This document shows positions 26,898-34,112 of a stretch of DNA of 49,323 bases, piece by piece. The notes beneath the pieces were generated by a model, which was not told the origin of the DNA, did not search any database, and was given only the letters and a program-made list of their open reading frames with translations. Position 1 is the first letter of the stretch. Every line of letters starts with the position of its first letter. The position numbers and the translations under genes were made by a program. Source of the stretch: Clostridia bacterium (GTDB taxonomy: Bacteria > Bacillota > Clostridia > Oscillospirales > CAG-272). The stretch spans positions 1 through 49,323 of the forward strand of contig JAFVQL010000002.1 in the NCBI GenBank assembly GCA_017504785.1, written 5' to 3'.

Positions 26898-27466
26898 TTT
26901 CCTGCCTCCGCATCGGAAAGCAGCTTTTTCACAAGACGGCTGCTGAGGCCGACGACCGTATCGAAATCCCCCTCGATCCTCGAAACGAACGCCCCTGCCG
27001 CGCCCTGAATGCCGTACGCCCCTGCCTTATCCATAGGCGCGCCGCTTGCCACGTAAAGCCCGATCTCCTCCTTTGAGAGGGGGCGAAAATGCACGGCGGT
27101 GGTATCCGTTTCAGCATAGCATTTTCCTTTATAATGAATGCAAACACCGGTATGCACGTAATGCACCGATCCCGAGAGTGCGGAAAGCATCCGCACGGCG
27201 TCGGCGGCATCGACGGGCTTGCCGAGCGGCTCGCCGTCAAGCTCCACGAGCGTATCGGCGGAAAGCACGGGGATCGCATCCCCGATCTCGGAAACGACCG
27301 CCGCTCCCTTTTTGATCGCAAGAAGGCGCACGCCATCATAAGGTGAGGTGCCGATCGGAAGGCTCTCGTCCACCTCTTTCGTCTTTACCGTCAGAGCAAA
27401 GCCCATGTCGGTCAAAATTTCTTTTCGCCGCGGAGAGCCCGAGGCGAGGATCAGTTCTTTTTTCAT
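26894..27466 (-). CDS. maf: Maf family nucleotide pyrophosphatase
   Basis: A 190-residue Maf/YhdE protein, house-cleaning nucleoside triphosphate pyrophosphatase for dTTP/UTP or modified nucleotides. Motifs: LASGSPRRKEIL (residues 7-18), VDESLP, SADTLVELDG and the lid GKPVDAADAVRML. AYGIQGAAGAFVSRIEGDFD matches the C-terminal half. It overlaps both neighbours (ATGA on either side), so U32, maf and nth are tightly coupled. Confidence 0.94.
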   Translation of the reverse strand: MKKELILASGSPRRKEILTDMGFALTVKTKEVDESLPIGTSPYDGVRLLAIKKGAAVVSEIGDAIPVLSADTLVELDGEPLGKPVDAADAVRMLSALSGSVHYVHTGVCIHYKGKCYAETDTTAVHFRPLSKEEIGLYVASGAPMDKAGAYGIQGAAGAFVSRIEGDFDTVVGLSSRLVKKLLSDAEAGK

Positions 27467-29664
27467 CTGTGCTTCTTCCCGTCCGTCTTTTTCTTTTTAT
27501 GAAGCGGCCCGTTTTCGTGCGGTGCTTTTTTCACCGAGGGCGGTGCGCTTCTTTTCGGAGCATGCGTTTTTTTCGGCATTTCAGCTCTTCCTTGCTTCGC
27601 TATGTCGGGGCGTGCTTTTTTCGCCGCGGTGCTTTCCGCCTCGCCGTACACACGCGCCTCGGAAACGCCGATACGGCGCACCTTCATATCCAGCGGTGCA
27701 CCCGCAAGATAGGCCTCCAAAACGCGGCGGATCTCCCTTGCACTCTCGACCGAGAAAATAAAATGTCTGTGCAAAAGGCGGTGGCGGGCAAGCTCGCCCG
27801 TTTTATCTCCCATATACGTGGGAACCGAATTGAAGATCAGGTTGCGGTGCTCGTACTCGCGCATCACGGGAAAGCGCATACCGCGCCGATCCGTAAAGGC
27901 GAAGCTGCCGCAAGCCGCACAGCCTGCATTTTCCTTGACGAAGCATCGCTCGGTCAGCATCAGGGGCGCTCTGCCGTACACCAGCACGCCGCCGACGCCT
28001 CTTGCGCGCGGCGCGGTCAGTTCAAGCGAGCAAAGCGAGCGCGACGCCCCCATAGAGGCAAGGCTCTCAGCCGCATAAGGATTATAGAGATTCATACGAA
28101 AATCCCCGATCGGGATCAGCCCCGCCTCGCGGCAGAGCGCAAAATGTGAAAGATTGGAGATAAGACCGTATTTTGCCCCCTTCGATGCGGCAGAGGCAAG
28201 CCGCGCGCGCACCGCACGAAGCTCGCGCTCCATAATAACGGGCGGAAGCGCTACGCCGTTCTCGCCCGAAAGATCCGCGTAATAGGTCAAGGGAACGAAA
28301 CGGATATCAAAGATCGCCTTTTCCTCGGCGGAAAGCGAATACAGCACCGAAGGCTCGTAAAAGACCGCGGTGGTCAAGGGCGTTTCTTCTTCCCTCTGCG
28401 GCACTTCGATCTGCGCCGCGGGGGGCATTTCCCTGCCGCTGCCTTCCATCGCCTCTGCCGCCGCGCGGCGAAGCGCGTTGATCGCGGCGACGGAGAGGTT
28501 GATCCCCTCGTCCATCGAAACGGCGATCGCCGCCTCGGGAAGCGAAAGGAAGGTGTTTCCCATTTTGGAGAGCCGCTCCTTCAAGGCGGCCTCGGTAAGG
28601 GGCGCATTCACCGCAGGAGCGGGGGTCTCGCCATAGACCGTAACGCGCTTATTCGCCGCCGTTAAAGTGAGGCGCGCGGGCTTGCCGAGCAAAAATTCCG
28701 CCTCGGCAGAAACGGGAACGCGCTGTGGCAAAAATTCGCCCTTTTCAAGCGCGCGGCTCTCCGCCTTCGCCTCCTCGGAGCGCACGCCGGTCATGCCGCC
28801 GAGCCGTCCCGTAAAATAACCGTCGGAAAATCCGCCGCGCGAAAAGAGAGAGGCGAGCGCGCGCTCCTCTTCCTCGGTCGCATTTCTTCCTTCGTCCAGA
28901 AGGCGGCGGTAGATGCGCGTCACGCCGTATACGTAATCGGGGCTCTTCATGCGCCCCTCGATCTTCAAGGAAGCCACGCCGATCTCACAAAGCTCGGTGA
29001 TATGGCGCGCAAGCGAAAGATCCTTCAGCGAAAGAGGATACGCGCCGTCCCCGTAGGGCAAGCGGCAGGGCTGGGCGCATTCGCCGCGGTTGCCGCTTCG
29101 GCCGCCGACCAGCGAGGAAAAGAGGCATTGCCCCGAATGACAAACGCAGAGCGCACCGTGCAAGAACACCTCAAGCTCGATCGGCGTTCTCTCGATCATG
29201 TCGCGCAGATCGGCAAGCGAGCATTCGCGCGCCACCACGGCGCGGCAAAAGCCGAGCGACTCGGCGACCTTAACACCCTCGCTGTTATGCAGTCCCATCT
29301 GCGTGGACGCATGGATCTCCATATCGGGAAGATGCTTTTTAAGAAGCGAAATGCCGCCGAGGTCGGTGGCGATCAGCGCATCCACGCCCATTGCATAAAG
29401 CGAGCGGCAGAAATCCAGCCACGCGGGCAGCTCTCGCTCGTAAACGAGCGTATTTACCGTGACGTAAAGGCGAACGCCGTGCAAATGGCAGTACGCTACC
29501 GCGCGAGAGAGCGCCTGCTCGTCAAAATTCTTTGCGAAGGCACGCGCGCCAAAGGCCTTGCCACCAAGGTATACGGCATCTGCGCCCGCAGCTACCGCCG
29601 CGTACAGAGCCTCGATCGAGCCTGCGGGGGCTAAAAGCTCGGGAAGTGCTGTTTTTCTTCTCAC
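27463..29664 (-). CDS. U32 family peptidase-like RNA hydroxylation protein
   Basis: U32/DUF3656 protein of the RlhA-TrhP class. Relatives hydroxylate C2501 of 23S rRNA (RlhA) or the wobble uridine of tRNA (TrhP). Seen in the 733 residues: ELLAPAGSIEALYAAVAAGA at the N-terminus, VFLHGALCVCHSGQCLFSSL and GNRGECAQPCRLPY (conserved Cys, near residues 180-205), and a later DUF3656 part. The last 55 residues are Lys/Arg/Pro-rich, as in RNA-binding tails, and are not part of the family. The start is GTG at 29664 or 29670; 29664 has the better distance (nine bases) to AAAGGAG. First gene of the operon with maf, nth and rnmV. Confidence 0.85.
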   Translation of the reverse strand: MRRKTALPELLAPAGSIEALYAAVAAGADAVYLGGKAFGARAFAKNFDEQALSRAVAYCHLHGVRLYVTVNTLVYERELPAWLDFCRSLYAMGVDALIATDLGGISLLKKHLPDMEIHASTQMGLHNSEGVKVAESLGFCRAVVARECSLADLRDMIERTPIELEVFLHGALCVCHSGQCLFSSLVGGRSGNRGECAQPCRLPYGDGAYPLSLKDLSLARHITELCEIGVASLKIEGRMKSPDYVYGVTRIYRRLLDEGRNATEEEERALASLFSRGGFSDGYFTGRLGGMTGVRSEEAKAESRALEKGEFLPQRVPVSAEAEFLLGKPARLTLTAANKRVTVYGETPAPAVNAPLTEAALKERLSKMGNTFLSLPEAAIAVSMDEGINLSVAAINALRRAAAEAMEGSGREMPPAAQIEVPQREEETPLTTAVFYEPSVLYSLSAEEKAIFDIRFVPLTYYADLSGENGVALPPVIMERELRAVRARLASAASKGAKYGLISNLSHFALCREAGLIPIGDFRMNLYNPYAAESLASMGASRSLCSLELTAPRARGVGGVLVYGRAPLMLTERCFVKENAGCAACGSFAFTDRRGMRFPVMREYEHRNLIFNSVPTYMGDKTGELARHRLLHRHFIFSVESAREIRRVLEAYLAGAPLDMKVRRIGVSEARVYGEAESTAAKKARPDIAKQGRAEMPKKTHAPKRSAPPSVKKAPHENGPLHKKKKTDGKKHR

Positions 29665-29748
29665 TTTCACGTGCTCCTTTCTCCGATGATACGGCCGCTT
29701 CTCAAGACGTGAGTGCAAAACCGTCTTATTCTTTTCATTATATAATTT

Positions 29749-29777
29749 ATTATATAAAACTTTTTTCCGCTTGTCAA
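29749..29777 (-). promoter_or_regulatory. Promoter of the U32-maf-nth-rnmV operon
   Basis: Minus strand TTGACA (29772-29777) and TATAAT (29749-29754) at 17 bp, a perfect consensus. Start of the first gene is about 85 bp downstream. Confidence 0.88.
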
Positions 29778-29858
29778 GTCGGGACTTTCGAAGCACTGCC
29801 GCCTTTTCGATGTTCATTCCTTAAAAACAAGAAAAAGATCGCATACGTGAATAAAAAA

Positions 29859-29888
29859 ACAAGGGCATCGTCAACGCAACGCCCTTGT
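29859..29888 (-). terminator. Intrinsic terminator after the acyltransferase gene
   Basis: Minus strand ACAAGGGC pairs with GCCCTTGT around a 14-nt loop and TTTTTTTATT follows. It lies 20 bp after the stop of the acyltransferase gene. Confidence 0.85.
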
Positions 29889-29908
29889 AATGTATTGTTT
29901 TGCAAATA

Positions 29909-31312
29909 TTAGTTTACTAAACTTTCGTTTTTTTCGATTTTTGCGAGTTCTTGCTCCAGCTTTTCAAAATCCGAATACAGTTTTATATTCCGATCGCTTT
30001 TTTCGCGCAAAATATCCCAAAGCATCGACCATTTTGCACAAACGTTACGGTTTTCGGGATAGAAGAAATGAAGCTCTTTCCCCACATAGAACTGAAAATG
30101 CTTCTCTTCGGTATAGATCAGCGCCTGAAGCTCTTCAGGCGTTTTTTCGTACCGCACCTCGCTTCCATCCTTTGTGCCCTCGTAAACGATACCGGTTTCA
30201 TCGAAGCGGCAAACACCGCTACCGCGCTCCGTCATCACACCGCGGCGCTGATCGAAGCAATATAACGATACCTTTTCTTCAAAATGATAATCCTTCAGAT
30301 TTTTCAGATATTTCATCTGCTCGGCATGCAGATCCGAGATCGTTTTCCCATCGGAAAGATAATTCTTATCGAAAATATGCTCGTGACCGCAAGCGGTGCA
30401 ATGCAGGCGGTTTTTCTTGGTTTCACCCTCAAATTCCGCGCCGCAAAGCGAGCATCGGAACAAAAACCGCTCCAGCCCCTCTACGTTCGCGCGTCTGTCC
30501 GGCTTTTTCAGCGATATGTAGCGGCGGCACTCATCGTAAGATATAGCCGCCTCGATCTTTGCATGCAGGACCTCGTCACTCATCACGGCAAGCTCTTCCG
30601 CGCTGATGATCTTATGAAGGTGGATGTCCACGGGTGTTTTACGAAGTCCGATACCCCATTTAGGTTTGCAGAAGTAACCGCCAACGGTGTGATACTCATA
30701 GACGTCCATTCCCATATGGCGAACCAGTGAAACCGTGTCTCCCACCATAGGAAAACTCGTTCCCGCCGCGGAAAGGCGCCCCTCAGGGAACAAGACCACC
30801 GAGCACCCTTCTCTCTTCGCCGCCATCAGCTTTTTTGCGGTTTCGAGATCCGGCGAAAAGAGCCGCTTGGGAATGCATCCGAGATGTGCCATCAACCAGC
30901 GCACGATACGCGCCTCAAAGTAAAAACGGTTCACAACAAAGGTCAATCGGCGCGGGTACATCGCCTTTGCCGCAAAATAGAAATCAAAGAAGCAGGTATG
31001 GCTTCCGAGAATCAGCACCGGACGCCCTTTAGGAGGCGTTTCGCAATTTTTGCGGCTAATGCGAACATAGAGAGAGGCAAAAAGCGTTACAAACGGAACG
31101 ACCAGATGGTAAAGGAAAGGGTTCGGCCTCTCCATCGCGTGCACGTCATAGAATTCGTGCTTGATCCATCCGCCGACAATCAGGCACAGCACAGCCAAAA
31201 TGCACGCGATCAGCAGGAAGATCAGAATTCCCGTGATACGTGAGGAAAATTCACCAAGGAAATGGTAAATATAGCTGCCGAGCAAATTCGAGCAAAAGAT
31301 CGTTGGCAGCAT
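29909..31312 (-). CDS. PlsC-like acyltransferase with zinc ribbon (3' part of a frameshifted gene)
   Basis: The 467 residues start inside a VTT (TVP38/DedA) membrane domain (LLGSYIYHFLGEF and a membrane segment at about 28-48). Then comes an acyltransferase domain with the catalytic HTCFFDFYF (HX4D, near residue 104) and VVLFPEGRLSAAG (near residue 172), a C-terminal zinc ribbon (CSLCGAEF...CTACGHEH) and a terminal domain of unknown type. Relatives acylate lysophosphatidic acid or similar lipids at the membrane. The frame extends upstream of the ATG as SYRRYILTCTIG, the missing piece of the VTT protein encoded just before. The two were most likely one gene, now separated by a one-base shift near 31354-31357. 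Start at ATG 31312 is formal. Confidence 0.8.
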   Translation of the reverse strand: MLPTIFCSNLLGSYIYHFLGEFSSRITGILIFLLIACILAVLCLIVGGWIKHEFYDVHAMERPNPFLYHLVVPFVTLFASLYVRISRKNCETPPKGRPVLILGSHTCFFDFYFAAKAMYPRRLTFVVNRFYFEARIVRWLMAHLGCIPKRLFSPDLETAKKLMAAKREGCSVVLFPEGRLSAAGTSFPMVGDTVSLVRHMGMDVYEYHTVGGYFCKPKWGIGLRKTPVDIHLHKIISAEELAVMSDEVLHAKIEAAISYDECRRYISLKKPDRRANVEGLERFLFRCSLCGAEFEGETKKNRLHCTACGHEHIFDKNYLSDGKTISDLHAEQMKYLKNLKDYHFEEKVSLYCFDQRRGVMTERGSGVCRFDETGIVYEGTKDGSEVRYEKTPEELQALIYTEEKHFQFYVGKELHFFYPENRNVCAKWSMLWDILREKSDRNIKLYSDFEKLEQELAKIEKNESLVN

Positions 31313-31326
31313 GCCGATCGTGCAAG

Positions 31327-31860
31327 TCAGGATATACCGGCGGTAGGAGATCGCTTATTCGCGCCGTAATACGCCACCGCGCCAAAGGGGATCAGCGGCA
31401 TCACAAGCCAAAGGCACATAGCCGCCATGGTCGCATTCTTGTGATTCATTCTGCCCTCGGCCTTTTCCACGCGATGCACCCTTTTTTCCAGCATCACGGA
31501 TCGCCAGTGCAGCTGTCTTACCAGCAAAAAAACCAAGCTTGCACCCGCAAGCGAGGCAACAAGCATCAGCGGGATCGCGATATACGTGGGAAGCACCGCG
31601 CCGATGGGAACCAGGAGCAGCTCGGGCGGCACAAAGGCAAGCATCATCGTGAGCGCCTGCAAAACAAACAGGAAGGGAATGCTGATCGCGCGATTGCCGC
31701 GAAGGTAGGATTTCGCCTCTTCAAAGTATCCGCTTTCCTCGAGGCGAAGAATATCCGCCACCCGATCCGAAATGGATATATATATAAGAATGATGGCCAT
31801 TGCCACCAATGCGAGCAGGACGATCTCCAGCGCGCGAAAGATTTTTTGCTTACTTGTCAT
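31327..31860 (-). pseudogene. VTT/TVP38-domain membrane protein, 5' part of a frameshifted gene
   Basis: The 177-residue product has the start of a VTT (SNARE-associated, DedA-like) domain: an N-terminal membrane segment, PFLFVLQALTMMLAFVPPEL, and further segments up to LVMPLIPFGAVAYYGANK. After this the sequence (RSPTAGIS, stop) no longer fits. Reading in the next frame from about 31354 gives AISYRRYILTCTIGMLP, the expected continuation, which runs without a stop into the acyltransferase. One base is thus missing, by mutation or sequencing error. Start ATG 31860 has GGAG eight bases upstream; the promoter is at 31894-31922. If joined, the protein would be a VTT-acyltransferase of about 650 residues. 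Confidence 0.8.
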
Positions 31861-31893
31861 AATGCTTCTCCGAACACAGGGGGATTTTTGCCC

Positions 31894-31922
31894 ATTATAC
31901 CACAAACCCCGTCCAATTGCAA
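31894..31922 (-). promoter_or_regulatory. Promoter of the VTT-acyltransferase gene
   Basis: Minus strand TTGCAA (31917-31922) and TATAAT (31894-31899), 17 bp apart, about 35 bp before the start codon. Confidence 0.8.
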
Positions 31923-32012
31923 GCAAAAAGCAAGACAAACCGCTCGCAGAGCGAAATCAAATGGCCATAGTTCACAAAAAAACAAGCCGCACTTTGTGAT
32001 GTTTCAATAAAA

Positions 32013-32843
32013 TTAATCCTTACGCACCGACCGAGCCGAAGAACGCTCCATGCGGCGGGCGATCCATATAGCCACAACAAAAATCAGAATTCCCGCAAGC
32101 GTGATGAGCGCAACTCTGCCCCACGGAACGAGCGCAAAGCCCGCGATCGCAAGCTCACCCGTCGCCTGCAATGCGCTAAAGATCACAATTACGTCGTACA
32201 CGGCGGCAGCGAGTAGCAAAACGCCGCCCGAAAGCACGGTAGCAAAGGATGCCGCCGAAATCTTCTGCGCGCGTACCACACGGCGCGGCGTGGGCGAGGA
32301 GAAATCCATCGCCTCGGAAATATAGAAGAGCACGAGAAGAAGGATCAGCGTTTCGGGGATCATGTAGGTGGCGTTATACGCCAGCGAGCCGACGAGCACC
32401 GCAGAGGTGGGGATCGTCAGTCCTGCCCAAACGGTAGCGCCGGATACCACATGACAAATATAACGCAAAACAGATGCAAGCGCCGCGCCCGAAACGAGCG
32501 CAAGGCTCTGGCTCATACCGCTCTTGCGGAACACGCCGCCAAGACCAAGCACCGCAAACGCGATCACGTAGTCAAGCAAGATCACCGCCAAAACCGATAC
32601 AAAGCCCGTCACGTAAGAGAGCGTTCTGAGGCCGAGAAGCTGCTGGATCACGCCGTATACCGTACCCGCGGCAAGTCCGTATTTTGCTCCGTGGCGGTAA
32701 GCGATCAAAACGATCGGGAGCATCGAGGCGAAGGTGACCGAGCCGCCCGCAGGCAGGTCCGCCAGCTTTAAAAGGCTCAAAACCGAGGCGAGCGCGATCA
32801 TCACGGCACTCTCCACGAGAGCCAAGGTTTTTTTGTTTTCCAT
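32013..32843 (-). CDS. thiT: Thiamine ECF transporter S-component ThiT
   Basis: Membrane protein that binds thiamine and works with a shared EcfA/A'/T module. The 276 residues hold the ThiT pattern: LVESAVMIALASVLSLLKL at the N-terminus, PIVLIAYRHGAKYGLAAGTV, and YICHVVSGATVWAG. The assignment is backed by the TPP riboswitch in its leader. An extra stretch of about 80 residues with two more membrane segments follows the usual end (family length is about 190). I start it at ATG 32843, with AGGAGG about eight bases upstream; an in-frame ATG at 32876 lies in the terminator region. Confidence 0.92.
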   Translation of the reverse strand: MENKKTLALVESAVMIALASVLSLLKLADLPAGGSVTFASMLPIVLIAYRHGAKYGLAAGTVYGVIQQLLGLRTLSYVTGFVSVLAVILLDYVIAFAVLGLGGVFRKSGMSQSLALVSGAALASVLRYICHVVSGATVWAGLTIPTSAVLVGSLAYNATYMIPETLILLLVLFYISEAMDFSSPTPRRVVRAQKISAASFATVLSGGVLLLAAAVYDVIVIFSALQATGELAIAGFALVPWGRVALITLAGILIFVVAIWIARRMERSSARSVRKD

Positions 32844-32860
32844 TTCGAAAAACCTCCTAT

Positions 32861-32895
32861 AAAAAATTCGCCACACAGAAAATATCCGTGTGGCG
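32861..32895 (-). terminator. Riboswitch-controlled terminator of thiT
   Basis: Minus strand CGCCACACGGAT pairs with TGTGTGGCG (imperfect) and AATTTTTTAT follows. It lies between the TPP aptamer and the ribosome site, so transcription of thiT would stop when thiamine pyrophosphate is bound. Confidence 0.85.
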
Positions 32896-32908
32896 AGTCT
32901 TTTATAGC

Positions 32909-32987
32909 ATCTTCCTACGACGGCATTATCCGTATCAGGTATAAGGGTTTGGAAGGTTCCATCTCAGCCTTGCGGCACCCCTGATAT
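32909..32987 (-). promoter_or_regulatory. TPP riboswitch (THI element)
   Basis: On the minus strand the conserved core is present in order: ATCAGGGGTGCC, GGCTGAGAT, ACCCTTATACCTGATACGG, ATAATGCCGTCGTAGGAAG. These are the pyrimidine- and pyrophosphate-sensing parts of the THI aptamer. It is preceded by a promoter (33011-33039) and followed by a terminator. Confidence 0.96.
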
Positions 32988-33010
32988 TATTCTGTTGTCA
33001 GCGTGATGAC

Positions 33011-33039
33011 AGTATAGCACCAAAATTTCGCTTTGTCAA
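33011..33039 (-). promoter_or_regulatory. Promoter of the thiT transcript
   Basis: Minus strand TTGACA (33034-33039) and TATACT (33011-33016), 17 bp apart, about 25 bp before the riboswitch. Confidence 0.85.
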
Positions 33040-33301
33040 GCGGTTTTTTGATTTTTTCGGTTCTGCCGCTCTTTACCTTCGGTAATTTTTTTCAGAGCAA
33101 CCCCTTTTTCGCTATATCGGCAATACAGGTATCGCAAAGGCGAAACGGCACGCCCGATCGGAGGCTTTCTCCACACAGAGCGCAAATTTCTTCGATCGGT
33201 TCAAGATAAATCCCCCGATCTAATGAGGAAAATACGATCTTACTCCCTTCTTTGATACCAAGCCGCTTTCTGTATTCGCTCGGAATCACAACGCGCCCCA
33301 A

Positions 33302-33632
33302 CGGCGACCTGCGATAAAGCAGGTCTGCCGAACGATGTTTGCCCTTACGGGCAAGTGATGTTGCCTTCGGCAATGATGTATACTGCGTAAATGATGTTAC
33401 GCCTGACGGCGTAGTGGGCAAACATCACATCGTTGCGACCATCGGGAGCAACATCATTATGAGCGAAGCGAATAACATCACTTTTTCGCAAGCAAAAACA
33501 TCATTCTTTTACCGCCCGAAAGTAAAAGGAAGTATAACACACTACACCTTGCAGGCAAGGAAGTGTGCAAAAAGGACGAGGCTTTCCTCGTCCTTTTTGA
33601 GTTGAACATAAAACTGCTTTACGGTAGGTACA
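33302..33632. mobile_element. Small non-coding MITE-like element with a nested hairpin array
   Basis: About 330 bp separate the two parts of the AbrB-type gene. The ends carry imperfect inverted repeats: ACCTGCGATAAAGCAG (33307-33322) against ACCTACCGTAAAGCAG (reverse of 33614-33629), 13 of 16 alike. CCAA flanks both sides (33298-33301 and 33633-33636), a possible 4-bp target duplication. Inside are four GATGTT/GATGTA boxes (33334, 33357, 33374, 33393) and then four AACATC boxes (33421, 33450, 33474, 33497) arranged almost symmetrically, with a different small hairpin between most neighbours (TGCC/GGGCA, GCC/GGC, ACGCC/GGCGT, CTTTTAC/GTAAAAG). No transposase is present. Confidence 0.65.
33568..33598. 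terminator. Terminator-like hairpin inside the inserted element
   Basis: AAAAAGGACGAGG pairs with CCTCGTCCTTTTT around CTTT, with A- and T-runs on both sides. It would stop transcription from the AbrB promoter before it reaches the rest of the gene, and also reading in the other direction. Confidence 0.8.
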
Positions 33633-33694
33633 CCAAACGGTCCACTTCTTTTTCTATTCCCTTCATTTTTGCGCCTCTTTCCCATTTTTTTTCT

Positions 33695-33723
33695 ATCATA
33701 TCACAAATTTTCTCCAATGTCAA
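33695..33723 (-). promoter_or_regulatory. Promoter of the interrupted AbrB-type gene
   Basis: Minus strand TTGACA (33718-33723) and TATGAT (33695-33700) with 17 bp between, about 30 bp before the ATG at 33666. The -35 box touches the operator at 33722. Confidence 0.8.
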
Positions 33724-33758
33724 CTCTTTTGAGTTAATCTTTTTAATTCAAAAGAGTT
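33722..33758. promoter_or_regulatory. Twin operators between the AbrB-type and XRE genes
   Basis: AACTCTTTTGAGTT (33722-33735) is a perfect dyad, and AATTCAAAAGAGTT (33745-33758) is a near copy of it with one change in one arm. The centres are 23 bp apart. They overlap the -35 box of the AbrB-type gene and precede the XRE gene, as expected for control of both by the XRE protein. Binding is inferred. Confidence 0.6.
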
Positions 33759-33785
33759 AATATATAAAAGAAAGGATGTGATATC

Positions 33786-34028
33786 ATGACCATAGGCGAG
33801 GCATGCCGCCAAAGAATTCGGCAGCTCTGTGAGGAAAGAAATATTACGCTGAACAAGCTTGCGATCCTATCCGGGATCACACAATCCACGCTGAACAACA
33901 TCGTGGGCGGAAGAAATCACAGCGTCACAGTTTCCACCCTGCAAAAGATTTGCGACGGTTTAGAGATCACAATCCGAGACTTCTTCGCCGCGCCGCTTTT
34001 TTCGGATCTCGAGCAGGAGATTAAGTAA
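33786..34028 (+). CDS. XRE family transcription regulator (80 residues)
   Basis: A single helix-turn-helix domain protein of the Cro/CI class: LCEERNITLNKLAILSGITQ, STLNNIVGGRNHSVTVSTLQ, and LEITIRDFFAAPLFSD. Such small proteins act as DNA-binding repressors, often of their own gene. AAAGGA lies nine bases before the ATG. It is read away from the AbrB-type gene, with twin operators between them and a terminator directly after. It may belong to a small mobile or stress locus; no partner toxin is seen. Confidence 0.9.
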   Translation: MTIGEACRQRIRQLCEERNITLNKLAILSGITQSTLNNIVGGRNHSVTVSTLQKICDGLEITIRDFFAAPLFSDLEQEIK

Positions 34029-34050
34029 TAAAGCATCCTACCTAAAAATA

Positions 34051-34089
34051 AAAACGGGATAGCACCGTATTGCGGCTCTATCCCGTTTT
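34051..34089. terminator. Bidirectional terminator between XRE and thiamine pyrophosphokinase genes
   Basis: AAAACGGGATAG pairs with CTATCCCGTTTT around a 15-nt loop, followed by T-runs on either strand. Confidence 0.85.
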
Positions 34090-34112
34090 TTGTTCGTTTT
34101 TTAAGGCAATTT

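Larger units (their letters stand above)
33092..33666 (-). pseudogene. AbrB/SpoVT-type transcription regulator, interrupted by an inserted element
   Basis: The 3' part (33092 to about 33301) encodes LGRVVIPSEYRKRLGIKEGS, the core of the AbrB swapped-hairpin DNA-binding domain, then a C-terminal zinc-ribbon-like part (CALCGE...CDTC). Its normal N-terminus is missing; the upstream frame only translates repeat sequence. The lost piece is about 330 bp upstream: ATG at 33666 followed by MKGIEKEVDRL, with GAAAGAGG before it and a promoter (33695-33723). Joined, DRL|GRVVIP matches the family exactly (gac-cgt-ttg-ggg-cgt). The gene thus seems split by the element at 33302-33632. A protein starting inside the element (GTG/ATG-like codons up to 33421) cannot be excluded. 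Confidence 0.75.

Noticed and set aside
33092-33421. The 109-residue frame as an intact AbrB-type protein
   Set aside because: Its first 30 residues translate the inserted element, and the natural N-terminus is present upstream of the element in the proper order.
33302-33515. The short repeated array as a CRISPR
   Set aside because: Boxes are 6-8 bases, spacing is uneven, orientation flips in the middle, and the inserts are self-complementary. There are no cas genes.
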